DNA of 64,000 bases from Planctomycetota bacterium (GTDB taxonomy: Bacteria; Planctomycetota; J058; JAJDCQ01), in assembly GCA_029260755.1 (NCBI GenBank), contig JAJDCQ010000216.1, positions 62,001-126,000 of the forward strand, given 5' to 3'. Positions 18,050-26,910 of the stretch are shown here, piece after piece. The notes under the pieces are model-generated. The model had not been told where the DNA came from. It made no database searches and worked only from the letters and a program-made list of their open reading frames with translations. The first letter of the stretch is position 1. Each line of letters opens with the position of its first letter. The position numbers and the translations under genes were made by a program.

Positions 18050-19704
18050 GGTCGCTTGGGGACGAGCACTTCGAGGCGGCTGACGAGGTGCGCGGTCAGG
18101 GTGTCGTCGGGCAGCCGGAGCTCGATCCTCGTCGGCCCCGATCCGATCCGGTCGGTCACGAGGAGACGCGTGTCGAGCGGCTCGCCGGAGAAGGAGTGGA
18201 TCGTCGCAACCGGCTCGTCGCCGACGAGGACGCGCAGGGCCGAGTCGTGGATCCGTCCGTCGGCGGGACCGACGGCCTCGGCCCGGTGGCGGATCAGGAG
18301 GACGACCGCGCCGGGGCGCTCGCCGGAGCGGCCGGCCACGTCGACGGTGATGGCGAGGCGGTCGCGCTCGACGGCGCGGAAGATCACGAAGTCGGCCCGA
18401 TCGCCCTCACCGTGCGGCGGGAGCAGCTCGAAGCTCGTCCCGAACTGCGGGGCGACGCGGGTCGGCTCGACGTCGAAGCCGCCGACGCGGACGAGCTGGC
18501 CCCCGGAGAGGGCGGCGGCGATCGTGCTCTCCCGGTCGCGCGCCTGGGCGGCCTCGGCGTCGCGGCGGGCGTCGAGATCGGTCAGCGCCCGGGTGATTCG
18601 CTCGGACGCCGTCCCGACGATCTTCGGGCCGACGGCGAAGCCCTCGGGGAGGTCGGCGGGCACCGACGAGCTCCCCCCGTCGCCGCCGTCTCCGCTGCCG
18701 CTGCCGCCCGAGATGATGAAGATGATGATGCCGCCGCCGATGGCGAGCCCGACCGCCGCGCCGATCACGATCGCGATGACGAGGCGGAGGGTGCGCGGCG
18801 GGTCGGCGGGCAGCTCGGCATCCGGGTCCGGCCGCGCCGGCCGCTCCTTCTTGGGCGGGACCGGGGCGAGCGCCCGACCCTCGCGCAGCGCCGCGAGGTC
18901 GGCGGCGAGCGCGCCGGCGCTCGGGTAGCGGTCGTCGCTCTCGAACTCGTAGCACCGCGCGCAGATCTGGTCGAGGGCGACCGGCACGCCTGGCCGACTC
19001 GCGGAGGGCGGCGGGACGTTGCCCGCCTCGACCGCCCGGAAGAGCTCGTCGGGGTCGCGGCCGTGGAAGGGGACGTCGCCGGTGAGCAGCTCGTGGAGGA
19101 CGACGCCGAGGGCGAACACGTCGGTCCGCGCGTCGACCCGCCGCCCCTCGAGCTGCTCGGGCGACATGTAGAGCGGCGTGCCGACGGTCAGTCCGCTCTG
19201 GGTGAGGCGCTGCGGATCGAGCAGGTCGAGGGCGAAGCCGAAGTCGGTGATCCGCGCCGCCCCGTCCTTGCCGATCAGGATGTTCGAGGGCTTGATGTCG
19301 CGGTGGACGATCCCGGAGCCGTGAGCCGCCTCGCACGCCTGGGCGATCCGCTCGATGATCGCCGCCGCGCGCATCGGGTCGATCGGCCGGCCGGCCGTCA
19401 TCTGGTCGAGGGCGGGGCCGTCGACGAACTCCATCGCGATGAAGGAGCGGCTCTCCGCCTCGCCGGCATCCAGGATCCGGACCACGCCGGGGTGGCGGAC
19501 GCGGCCGAGCGCCTCCGCCTCCCGCTGGAAGCGGGCGCGGCGGGTCTCGCTCGGGTTCAGGTCGGACAGGACCTTCAGGGCGAGGACCTGCTCGTCGCTG
19601 ACCCGGCGTGCCTTGTAGACGACGCCGACGCCACCGCGCCCGATGGTGGACTCCACCATGTAGGCGCCGAGCGGAAACGGGGGCGTCCACTCCTCCTGAT
19701 GCAT
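18046..19704 (-). CDS. Membrane Ser/Thr protein kinase coupled to rtcA
   Basis: From the ATG at 19704 the protein has 552 residues. The kinase domain is at about 13-275 (Gly loop GRGGVGVV, Lys44, HRDIKPSN 134-141, DFG 154-156, SPE 181-183 in place of APE). A Pro/charged juxtamembrane region (about 278-303) precedes a strong membrane helix (about 307-332). Then come a Ser/Gly linker and about 200 extracytoplasmic residues with no recognised domain, probably beta-rich. In-frame starts further upstream would run into the divergent gene's regulatory region and have poor third-position GC. The four-base overlap with rtcA links this kinase to RNA end processing. Confidence 0.85.
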   Translation of the reverse strand: MHQEEWTPPFPLGAYMVESTIGRGGVGVVYKARRVSDEQVLALKVLSDLNPSETRRARFQREAEALGRVRHPGVVRILDAGEAESRSFIAMEFVDGPALDQMTAGRPIDPMRAAAIIERIAQACEAAHGSGIVHRDIKPSNILIGKDGAARITDFGFALDLLDPQRLTQSGLTVGTPLYMSPEQLEGRRVDARTDVFALGVVLHELLTGDVPFHGRDPDELFRAVEAGNVPPPSASRPGVPVALDQICARCYEFESDDRYPSAGALAADLAALREGRALAPVPPKKERPARPDPDAELPADPPRTLRLVIAIVIGAAVGLAIGGGIIIFIISGGSGSGDGGDGGSSSVPADLPEGFAVGPKIVGTASERITRALTDLDARRDAEAAQARDRESTIAAALSGGQLVRVGGFDVEPTRVAPQFGTSFELLPPHGEGDRADFVIFRAVERDRLAITVDVAGRSGERPGAVVLLIRHRAEAVGPADGRIHDSALRVLVGDEPVATIHSFSGEPLDTRLLVTDRIGSGPTRIELRLPDDTLTAHLVSRLEVLVPKRP

Positions 19705-20032
19705 CGGCGTCAGGGCTCGCTTCCCGGGCGGCGTCACGGCCCGGCCGGTCTCGTCGTCCTCGGCGCGCCGGGCGCGTCCCGGCGCGCGCTTGCGGGCGCC
19801 CGCGCCCCCGCGGTAGGCTGCAACCAGTGGGGCGGGAGGCCTCCGCGTCGGCTTGCGCCGAGCGAAGGTCACCTCTAAAATGCCCCGCTCTTTGAGCATA
19901 CGGGGGACGGGGGCGCACCCGCGCTCCGCATTGTCGCACTCTCGGACGAGAGTGTCCAACGTGGCGGCCCCACCTCTCGCGATGCGGCTCCCCAGCCGGA
20001 CGCGAGGACGCCGCCCGAAAGAGGCCAACGAC
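19705..20032. promoter_or_regulatory. Divergent intergenic region with a dyad (possible operator)
   Basis: This 328-bp gap lies between the divergent kinase and exported-protein genes. It contains the dyad CACTCTC-GGAC-GAGAGTG (19937-19954), with seven perfect base pairs. This could be a transcription-factor site or a small hairpin in the leader of the plus-strand gene. An AT-richer patch (about 19873-19900) may hold the minus-strand promoter, but no clear -35/-10 pair was found. Confidence 0.3.
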
Positions 20033-20587
20033 ATGTCGAGCCGATACAGCCGCATCAGGCGGATCGCCCTCGTCGCGATCACGGTTTGTGCGCTCGGAGG
20101 ACTCACCGCGACGGCGACCCACGCCGACGAGCTGAGCCCGAGCCTGGCGGGCACCTGGAAGCGAGTCCGTCCCGCGGACGGCGAGGTGACCTCGCCGAGC
20201 CACGAGTACGGCGAGGGCCCGGAGGCGACGACGGCGCCGCCATCACGCTACTACGTGATCGAGCAGAGCGAGGACGGGAGCATCACCGGATACATCGTCC
20301 AGGAGAGCCTCGACACGTTCCGGACCTACGAGATCCGCCTCGAGTGGGTCGCCGAGGACCGGCTCGAGGGCACCGCCACGTGGGAGGACACCTACGAGGA
20401 CGGCGGCGTCACCTACACGTTCCAGGCGGAGACGCGCTGGGAGCTCAGCTTCGACGGCGAGAAGATCCGCGGCCGCGTCGAGTACGTCGACTGGGATCTC
20501 CCGGCCGAGTCCGACGACACCGGCGGCGTCGAGCTGGGTCGCGGCTGGATCGAGTACGAGTTCCACAAGCTGCCGCGCTACGACTAG
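20033..20587 (+). CDS. Exported protein of unknown function, lipocalin-like
   Basis: The ATG at 20033 has AAAGAGG eight nt upstream. The 184-residue product has a clear signal peptide (Arg-rich start, hydrophobic 11-25, cleavage after THA at 31). The mature part begins near SLAGTWKRVRP and alternates short beta strands rich in Tyr, Thr and acidic residues (GYIVQESLDTFRTYEIRLEW). This resembles the LxGTW opening of lipocalin-like domains, but the family is not recognised with certainty. It is likely secreted or periplasmic. It is transcribed divergently from the kinase-rtcA operon. Confidence 0.75.
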   Translation: MSSRYSRIRRIALVAITVCALGGLTATATHADELSPSLAGTWKRVRPADGEVTSPSHEYGEGPEATTAPPSRYYVIEQSEDGSITGYIVQESLDTFRTYEIRLEWVAEDRLEGTATWEDTYEDGGVTYTFQAETRWELSFDGEKIRGRVEYVDWDLPAESDDTGGVELGRGWIEYEFHKLPRYD

Positions 20588-20596
20588 TCGTTCCGC

Positions 20597-20630
20597 GACG
20601 TCGCGAAGCGAACGACGTCGCGAAGCGAAC
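20597..20630. repeat. 17-nt tandem direct repeat (two copies)
   Basis: GACGTCGCGAAGCGAAC is present twice head to tail (20597-20613 and 20614-20630), just after the stop of the exported-protein gene. The first copy also overlaps the palindrome CGCGACGTCGCG. It may form alternative hairpins at the 3' end of the transcript, but there is no U-tract. Confidence 0.6.
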
Positions 20631-20699
20631 GAGGCGTGCCCCGCGGCAGCGAGGCGCGCCTCGATTCGTGTACGGTGATCGAGCGGTCCGGTCCGCTCG

Positions 20700-21401
20700 T
20701 CAGCCGATCGGGTCGTCCGCGCCCAGGGCCCAGGGGACGAGGGTCTCGCGGATCAGCGCGCGGAGTCCCTCCGGATCGGGCGTGCCCGCCGTCGCCTCGA
20801 GGTCTCCGAGCGACCAGACGACCGGGCCCAGGAAGGTCAGGGCGAGCGTCGGAGCGTCGAGCCCCTCGGTTCCCCCCGACCGCAGGGTCATGCCGATGTA
20901 GCGGGAGGCGAACGAGGCGGCCGCGGCGGCGAACGTCGCCACCGAGTCGCCGCTGCGGCTCTCGCCGGCCTCCTGCGCTGCCTCGGCCGCCTCCCAGAGG
21001 GCGTCGTCGATGATCTCCTCGCGCCGCGCCGCCTCTCGCGTCGCGACCAGCGCGCGTCGCGGCCGGTCGTCGTCGGGGTGAGCCGCCTCGAACGCGTCGA
21101 CGGCGACCTCGGCGAGGATGAGGGTCGCCCGGAAGAGAGGGCCGTTGCCCCAGGCGCCGCAGCCCTCCACGAACGCGTGCAGGTCGTCGGGCGTCTCGAC
21201 GTCTCCGCCGGCGAGGCGGGCCGCTTCGTGGCCGAGATAGGCCGCGAGCTCGAGGCGGGATCGCTCGAGGTGGCCCGCGACGACGCGCTCGCGGAGCCAG
21301 GCGGCCTCGTCGGCGTCCGCGCCCGTGATGCGAAACCGGCTTTCGAGGTGCCGAATCCGCTCATCGAGGGACGGCGTGGTCTGGGTGGCGTCGAGGCTCA
21401 T
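20700..21401 (-). CDS. Hypothetical cytoplasmic helical protein
   Basis: This 233-residue protein begins at an ATG with GGAG six nt upstream. No signal peptide or membrane helix is seen. The sequence is rich in Ala, Glu and Arg and largely helical. It carries a segment of the type WLRERVVAGHLERSRLELAA followed by YLGHEAARLA, a pattern remembered from small uncharacterised proteins of Planctomycetota and Myxococcota. A Trp- and Gly-containing middle (VEGCGAWGNGPLFRATL) precedes an Ala-rich helix. Function unknown. It lies between the exported protein (convergent) and a small membrane protein in the same direction. Confidence 0.65.
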   Translation of the reverse strand: MSLDATQTTPSLDERIRHLESRFRITGADADEAAWLRERVVAGHLERSRLELAAYLGHEAARLAGGDVETPDDLHAFVEGCGAWGNGPLFRATLILAEVAVDAFEAAHPDDDRPRRALVATREAARREEIIDDALWEAAEAAQEAGESRSGDSVATFAAAAASFASRYIGMTLRSGGTEGLDAPTLALTFLGPVVWSLGDLEATAGTPDPEGLRALIRETLVPWALGADDPIG

Positions 21402-21457
21402 TCTCTTCTCCGAGCTCGAGGATCAAGCGCGGGGTGCGATCATGAGGATGAGCGTGT

Positions 21458-21637
21458 TCATGCGCAAGAGTCGGTCGAGATCGGGCGAAGGGGTCGACGG
21501 GCCGGTCCCCGACCGAGTCCGGTCCGGACGATCCGGGGGACGCGGTCGAAGATCACGAACGGCAGGGCGACGAGCAGCCCGGCGACGGTCAGCGCCGTCG
21601 GGGCGATCGCGATCGCGAAGACCCACTCCTCGGGCAT
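21458..21637 (-). CDS. Small single-pass membrane protein (59 aa)
   Basis: This short gene is supported by an excellent Shine-Dalgarno (GAGGAGG, six nt before the ATG at 21637) and a clean hydrophobic helix. The N-terminus MPEEWVF is followed by about 24 apolar residues (to about 30) and an Arg-rich tail (FDRVPRIVR and onwards). It would place a short N-terminus outside and a basic tail inside. No family is recognised. It sits between a kinase gene and the hypothetical gene on the same strand, so it could be a regulator or partner of either, but nothing proves this. Confidence 0.6.
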   Translation of the reverse strand: MPEEWVFAIAIAPTALTVAGLLVALPFVIFDRVPRIVRTGLGRGPARRPLRPISTDSCA

Positions 21638-21728
21638 CGAACGCCTCCTCTCCGGGGCGATGATGCCGGACGGGGGCGGACGACGCGACGAAATCGGAGG
21701 CAGGAGATCGTTTCGCCGGGGTAATGGC

Positions 21729-24700
21729 TCACCGCTCCGCCCGCAGGGCGACGCGAAGCCCCGAGGTGACGACACCGTTCGGTGCGACGGGCTGACGTCG
21801 GGCGCACCGGGCTCCGCCTCGGCCCGTGAGCCAGGCGCCGCCGCGCGAGACCCGCCGAGGGTCGGTCTCGGGCCGGCGCTTCGGGCCGGTCGGGTCGGTC
21901 GCGGGGCCGTCGGGGTAGGGCGCGTACCAGTCATGGCACCACTCGAGGTGGTTCCCGATGATGTCGTAGAGGCCGAACGGGTTCGGGCGGAAGCTCCCGA
22001 CCTCGGCGCCGACGCGCTGACCGTCGTCCCCGGGATGCTCGCTCCCGGACTTGCCGGCGAGCCGGGCCGTCACCTTGTCGAGGACGTTCGCGTAGCGGTG
22101 CGCCGCGTCCGGCGTCTCGCCCCAGAACGCCGCCGTGGTCGTCCCGCCCCGGCACGCGAGCTCCCACTCCGCCTCGGTCGGGAGGCGGTGCCTCCCCCCG
22201 ACGGTCCCGTCGAGCCATCGGCAGAACGCGGCGGCCTTCTTCCACGAGAGCGCGCCGGCCGGCTGGCGCTCGCCATCGCGCGGGCGGTTCCTGCCCTGGG
22301 GCGCCTCCCAGCGCGGCATCTCGTGCTTCGGATCGAAGCGGCGGAGCTGCGCGTTCGTCACCTCGTGGGCGCCGAGGTAGAAGCCCTCGGTGATCGTGAC
22401 CTCGTGGGCCCGCTCGTCGGGCTTCCGGTCGGCCTCGATGGCCGGGCTTCCCATCGTGAACGTGCCCGGCGGGATCAGGACGAAGCGCATCCCGAGCTCG
22501 TTCTCGACCCACACCGGGAGGCGTTCGGCGAAGGCGTGCTCGAGCTGCGCCCGCGTCGGCGTCCACCACGTCTCGTCGGGCACGAGCGGGTGGCGCGGCT
22601 TCTGGCGGTGCGCGACGACGAGGAAGGTCGCCCGGCGCTCGTTGCCGGCGGGGTCGCGGGCGGTCACCGCGACCTCGTTCACGCCGAGCTCGAGCTCGGT
22701 CTCGATCACGAAGCGTCGCTTGTCGTCGACGGGGACGGACGCGTCGCCGAGGGTGACCGTGCCGTCCTCGTCGAGCTCTCCCGTGACGGTGAGGCTCCGT
22801 CCTCGCCCCCAGACCTCGGCCGGGAAGCCTTCGCCGAGGAAGGTCATCTCCGGCCCCGTCGCGTCCTGAACGACCGTGACGACCGCTTCGGTCTCGTTGC
22901 CGGCGCGGTCGACGGCGATGATGCGAACCTCGCTCGTCGCGTCCTCGAGCGGCACCGGCAGCTCGAAGCGGCCCGCGTCGTCGACGACCGCGACCCGCGG
23001 CGCCCTCGCGCCCAGGACCGCGCCGACCTTCGCCGGTCCGGACCCCGCGTCGGTCACGCGGCCGCGGAAGACGACCCTCGCCTCGCTCACCCGCGCGATG
23101 GGCCCGGTCGGCTCGTCGAGCTGGAGCTCGGGCGGCGTCGTGTCGAGGACCAGCGCGTGCCGGATCTCGGTCTGGACGCCGGCGGCGTCGGTCGCCATGA
23201 TCCCGATGTCGTGGCGTCCCTCGGTCGGGAGCCTCACCGGGATCGCGACCAGGCCGCCGCCCATCGGCCGGAGCTCGCCGCCGGCGTATCCCGTCTCGAT
23301 CCCGATCGCGGTCAGGGTCGCGCCGCCGACCCGGACGATGAGGTCGACGGACGCGTCGCGGACGGCGGCGCCCGCCGGGGGCGACTCGACGACGAGCTCC
23401 GGCGGGGCCACGTCCAGGCCCAGGATGAGACGCGCGGAGACGGTGTTCCCGGCGGCGTCGGCGGCGAGGAGCTCGAGCTCGACGCGGTCGGCGTTCGCCG
23501 GGATCGACACCGGCAGCTCGAACGGGCCGCCCGGCGCGGCGACGACGGCCGCCGCGTCGCCGAGGGTGAGGGTGACCTCGGTCGCATCCTCGACCTTGCC
23601 GACGACGGCGGTCTCCCGGGCGGCGACGGCGCCGATCGACGCGCGGTCGACCTCGACCGCCGGGGGCGTCCGGTCGATCACCACCTCGATCGCCGCGATC
23701 GGCTCGTCATCGGGGCCGGGCCGGACATCGAGGCGGTGCGGACCCTCGGTCAGGGCGATCGTCTCGGTGAACGTCCCGTCGTCGGCGACGCGGACGATGG
23801 TCTTGCCGACGATGAGCGTCTGGGCGTGGCCCGCGGTGACGCGCCCCGCGACGGCGACCTCCTCGGCGTTGGTGACGATCCGCTCCTGCTCGAGCGAGAC
23901 CGCGACCGCGACGGTCGGCTCGACCGTCGGCCCGGGCGTCCCGGGTGAGGGCAGGCCGACCGCGGGTCCAGGCCCGGGCTCGGGCTGCCCGCCCGAGGCT
24001 CCGAGCAGGAAGAACACGACGGCGACGGCGAGGAAGACCACGGCGATGGCCGGGCCGGCGAGCGACGCGGGCACTCCGGCGATCGTCGCCGCCGGCGCTG
24101 GAGGCGGCCTCGCCTCGGTCCGTCCCGCATCGGGCACGTCGGCGGCGGCGCGCCGCGCCGACGGCCGCTTCTGGCGGGCCGACGGTCGCTTGAGTCGGGC
24201 GGACGCGCGCCGCGCCGCGGGCGCCGCGGCCGGTCCGCTGCCAGCGGGGGCCGTCGTGCCGGACGCGGCGTCGAGGGCGGCGGCGAGGGCGTTGCCCGAC
24301 GGGAACCGCTCGGCGGGGTCCTTCTCGAGGCAGCGGGTGACGACGTCGGCGACCGCGGGCGAGATCGTCGGGTCGACCTCGTTCACCGGCGCGGGGTCGT
24401 GGCCCGCGATCGACGCCATCGTCTCGACCGAGCTCGCGCCGAAGAAGGGCGCTCGCCCGGTGAGCGCCTCGTAGAGGACGACGCCCATCGCCCAGACGTC
24501 GGTCGCGGGGCCGACCGCCCCGAGCGAGCTCGAGATCTGCTCGGGGGCCATGTAGGCGGCCGTGCCGACGATCTCGCCCTGACGGGTGAGGCGCGCGTCG
24601 TCGCTCGACTCGTCGCGGGCGAGGCCGAAGTCGACGAGGAGCGGGCGGCTCTCGGCATCGACGAGGATGTTCCGCGGCTTCACGTCGCGGTGGACGATGC

Positions 24701-25187
24701 CGTTGCCGTGGGCGTAGCCCAGGGCGCGGGCGACCTCGGCGAGGAGCGCGATCACCTCGTCGCGGGTCGGGTTGGCGCCGAGCCAGGTCTCGAGGGTGCC
24801 GCCGGGGACGAGGTCCATCGCGAAGAAGAGGCGGCCGTCGACGTCGCCGACCTCGTGGATGCCGACGATGTTGGGGTGGCGCAGCCGCGCCACGGCGAGC
24901 GCTTCGCGGTGGAAGCGCGCGACCGTCGTCGGCCGGGCGGCCGCCTCGGGGAGGAGCATCTTGAGGGCGACGAGACGGCGGAGCGCCGGGTCCCACGCCC
25001 GGAAGACCTCGCCGACGCCGCCGCGGCCGAGCGACGACAGGATGACGTAGCGCCCGATCTGGCGGCTCGGGTCCTGGCTCGCGCGGGCGACCTCCGCCTC
25101 GAGGAGGGCCGCCGACGCGTCGGCGAGCCCGAGGGGGCGTGAGCCGCCGGGAGGGGCGCCGTCGGTCGGTCGGCCTTCGTCGGTCAC
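21729..25187 (-). CDS. Membrane Ser/Thr protein kinase with Ig-like repeats and FGE-like domain
   Basis: This 1152-residue protein has a GTG start with GGAGAG upstream. The kinase domain is at about 45-310 (Gly loop GRGGVGEV, Lys76, HRDVKPRN 166-173, DFG 186-188, APE 214-216). A basic juxtamembrane stretch repeats KRPSAR twice (about 335-350), a possible autophosphorylation site. The membrane helix is at about 380-402. Outside are four or so Ig-like/bacterial Ig-type domains (about 425-880, signatures DRTPPAVEV and DRAGNETEA). A C-terminal FGE-sulfatase-like domain follows (about 915-1150: PPGTFTMGSP, HEVTNAQLRRF, PTEAEWELACRGG). The last part has only one Cys where catalytic FGE has two, so it is probably a ligand-binding relic. 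Confidence 0.87.
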   Translation of the reverse strand: MTDEGRPTDGAPPGGSRPLGLADASAALLEAEVARASQDPSRQIGRYVILSSLGRGGVGEVFRAWDPALRRLVALKMLLPEAAARPTTVARFHREALAVARLRHPNIVGIHEVGDVDGRLFFAMDLVPGGTLETWLGANPTRDEVIALLAEVARALGYAHGNGIVHRDVKPRNILVDAESRPLLVDFGLARDESSDDARLTRQGEIVGTAAYMAPEQISSSLGAVGPATDVWAMGVVLYEALTGRAPFFGASSVETMASIAGHDPAPVNEVDPTISPAVADVVTRCLEKDPAERFPSGNALAAALDAASGTTAPAGSGPAAAPAARRASARLKRPSARQKRPSARRAAADVPDAGRTEARPPPAPAATIAGVPASLAGPAIAVVFLAVAVVFFLLGASGGQPEPGPGPAVGLPSPGTPGPTVEPTVAVAVSLEQERIVTNAEEVAVAGRVTAGHAQTLIVGKTIVRVADDGTFTETIALTEGPHRLDVRPGPDDEPIAAIEVVIDRTPPAVEVDRASIGAVAARETAVVGKVEDATEVTLTLGDAAAVVAAPGGPFELPVSIPANADRVELELLAADAAGNTVSARLILGLDVAPPELVVESPPAGAAVRDASVDLIVRVGGATLTAIGIETGYAGGELRPMGGGLVAIPVRLPTEGRHDIGIMATDAAGVQTEIRHALVLDTTPPELQLDEPTGPIARVSEARVVFRGRVTDAGSGPAKVGAVLGARAPRVAVVDDAGRFELPVPLEDATSEVRIIAVDRAGNETEAVVTVVQDATGPEMTFLGEGFPAEVWGRGRSLTVTGELDEDGTVTLGDASVPVDDKRRFVIETELELGVNEVAVTARDPAGNERRATFLVVAHRQKPRHPLVPDETWWTPTRAQLEHAFAERLPVWVENELGMRFVLIPPGTFTMGSPAIEADRKPDERAHEVTITEGFYLGAHEVTNAQLRRFDPKHEMPRWEAPQGRNRPRDGERQPAGALSWKKAAAFCRWLDGTVGGRHRLPTEAEWELACRGGTTTAAFWGETPDAAHRYANVLDKVTARLAGKSGSEHPGDDGQRVGAEVGSFRPNPFGLYDIIGNHLEWCHDWYAPYPDGPATDPTGPKRRPETDPRRVSRGGAWLTGRGGARCARRQPVAPNGVVTSGLRVALRAER

Positions 25188-25548
25188 CAGGGCTCTCCGA
25201 CGCCATGGTGGCCGGCGCGGACGCCGGCGTCAAAACTCGCCCTGGGTTGCTAGGGGAAACGCGTCGGCCCACGACGCCGCGAACGCCGGCGGCCGTCTCG
25301 GCCTCTTCGCACAGCTTGACCTGCTCCTTCCTATCGCAACCAGAGCAGCGAGCCGACCGAACATCTCGGAGCAGGACCTACGTACCGTGCTGTGGCCGCC
25401 CAGGTCGCTGATGTAAGCTAGTACTAGTGTGTTCTGGGTCGCGCCGGCGCAGCCACGACAAGCGCTCCCCTACGACATCCGATCCGTAGACTCCGGCCAG
25501 GCTCGATACTCGTACTCGCCCCACCCGTCGCCGGTCCGTGAGAATAGA
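25188..25548. other. Intergenic region between divergent genes
   Basis: This 361-bp gap carries a 10-nt palindrome CTAGTACTAG (25418-25427) and an isolated TTGACC (about 25317). Base composition is less GC-rich than in the flanking kinase gene. No gene, hairpin terminator or clear promoter pair is visible. The plus-strand frame is open upstream of 25549 but has poor codon bias, so it was not included in the next gene. Confidence 0.4.
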
Positions 25549-26715
25549 ATGACCGCGCCCCCGAGCATCGCGCAGGTATGGAATCGGATCGACGCATGGC
25601 TCGCCGCGAACGCCCCCGAGACCGCCGCGGGACTCCGACCACCGGCGACGGACGAGGCCATCGCACGCGCAGAGCGTGACATGTACCTGCACCGCTTGCC
25701 CGAGCCGTTTCGTGAGTCGCTCGCGATCCACGACGGGGGGATCGGGATCCTGGACTGCGTCGAACTCCTCCCGATACGGGACGTCGTCGCCGCCTGGCGC
25801 ACGGCGGTGGCGGTGGCTCGATCCGGGGACCACGAAGAGGCCGTCACCGTCGGCCCGACCCGTCCCTGCATCTACCACCGGGCGTGGATTCCGATTACCG
25901 GCGAGAGCCGGGACGCGCTGGTCCTCGACCTCGACCCTCCCGGGGGCGGTGCTGTCGGGCAGATCGTAACGGCGTCCTCACACGACCTCGAACGCGAGGT
26001 GGTGGCGAGCGGCTTCCTCGAGCTGCTCTCCTCCTGGGCCGCCGAGCTCGAGGCCGGGTGCTTTTCAGAGCAGGACGGAGTTCTCGTTCGCGTCTCCGGA
26101 AGCGACCGGAAGAGCTACGAGCGCGTCGCGCTCGACGTGACCAGGGTCGCCTCGGATCAAGCCGCGAGAGGCATCTCCTCGGCGACCTTCGTCGACGCGC
26201 TCGCCACGGGCGACGGATGCGATCTCGTCCCGGGCGCCGAAGTCCTCGGATCGATCAAGAGCTGGGACGCCCGGGGAATCGAGCTCGAGCACGGCGAGAC
26301 ACGGATCCATGTCTCGGCGCTCGAGATAAGCTGGAAGGGGAACGTCTTCGTCCCCGACCCGAAGATCGGGCGTGTCGGGGACGAGATTCGGATCAAGGTC
26401 CTCGACTACGATCCGGTTGACAAAGTGTGGTGCGGCTCCGTTCGTCAACTCACGCCCGAGGACGACCCGCTGCGCGAGCCGGACCTGTTCCGCCGGGGAA
26501 CCCGCCACCGAGCCGAGGTCGCATTCGTCGAGCCCTGTCGCGTCGTGTTCGACCTCCAACCGCGCGGGGTGCGGGCCGAGATGTCGCGGCGCATCGGCGA
26601 TCATCACGAGCTCCGAAGCGGGAGCGTCGTCGAGGTCGAAGTCACGTCGTTCTCGGCCAAGTATCGCTCCATCTCCGTCGAGATCGTCGGGACACCTGAC
26701 CGCCCGGACGACTAG
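25549..26715 (+). CDS. SMI1/KNR4 (SUKH) domain protein with two S1-like RNA-binding domains
   Basis: From the ATG at 25549 the protein has 388 residues. Residues about 1-160 match the SMI1/KNR4 (SUKH) fold: WNRIDAWL, PATDEAIARAE, then WIPIT and LDLDPPGGGAVGQIV. Residues 228-302 look like an S1 OB-fold (GAEVLGSIKSW, GDEIRIKVLDYDP). Residues about 316-380 are a second, more diverged one (GTRHRAEVAFVE, GSVVEVEVTSF). SUKH proteins are often immunity proteins or protein-interaction modules, while S1 domains bind RNA. The pairing suggests a ribosome- or RNA-linked role, or immunity to an RNA-targeting toxin. No toxin gene is adjacent. The Shine-Dalgarno is weak and codon use is a little less GC-biased than in neighbours, which may indicate transfer. 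Confidence 0.75.
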   Translation: MTAPPSIAQVWNRIDAWLAANAPETAAGLRPPATDEAIARAERDMYLHRLPEPFRESLAIHDGGIGILDCVELLPIRDVVAAWRTAVAVARSGDHEEAVTVGPTRPCIYHRAWIPITGESRDALVLDLDPPGGGAVGQIVTASSHDLEREVVASGFLELLSSWAAELEAGCFSEQDGVLVRVSGSDRKSYERVALDVTRVASDQAARGISSATFVDALATGDGCDLVPGAEVLGSIKSWDARGIELEHGETRIHVSALEISWKGNVFVPDPKIGRVGDEIRIKVLDYDPVDKVWCGSVRQLTPEDDPLREPDLFRRGTRHRAEVAFVEPCRVVFDLQPRGVRAEMSRRIGDHHELRSGSVVEVEVTSFSAKYRSISVEIVGTPDRPDD

Positions 26716-26910
26716 CCCCGGCACCGTCAAGTTCGTCGGGGCCGGGCCACGAGCGCCACCCGGCCCGCCTCGAGCTCGCCGAACCGAGGCGAGCCCGACT
26801 TGACGCTGTTCCAGCAGCATCGGCGGCCCAGTGGTGGCTAGCGCGGAGTCATCGACTCGAAGATCGAGTGGCGACTCCGGCCCGTCGTTTCGAGCGACGC
26901 GGACCGCTGG

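Noticed and set aside
19899..20154. Upstream extension of the kinase gene at 18046-19704
   Set aside because: The extra codons have low third-position GC and overlap the divergent exported protein gene and its dyad.
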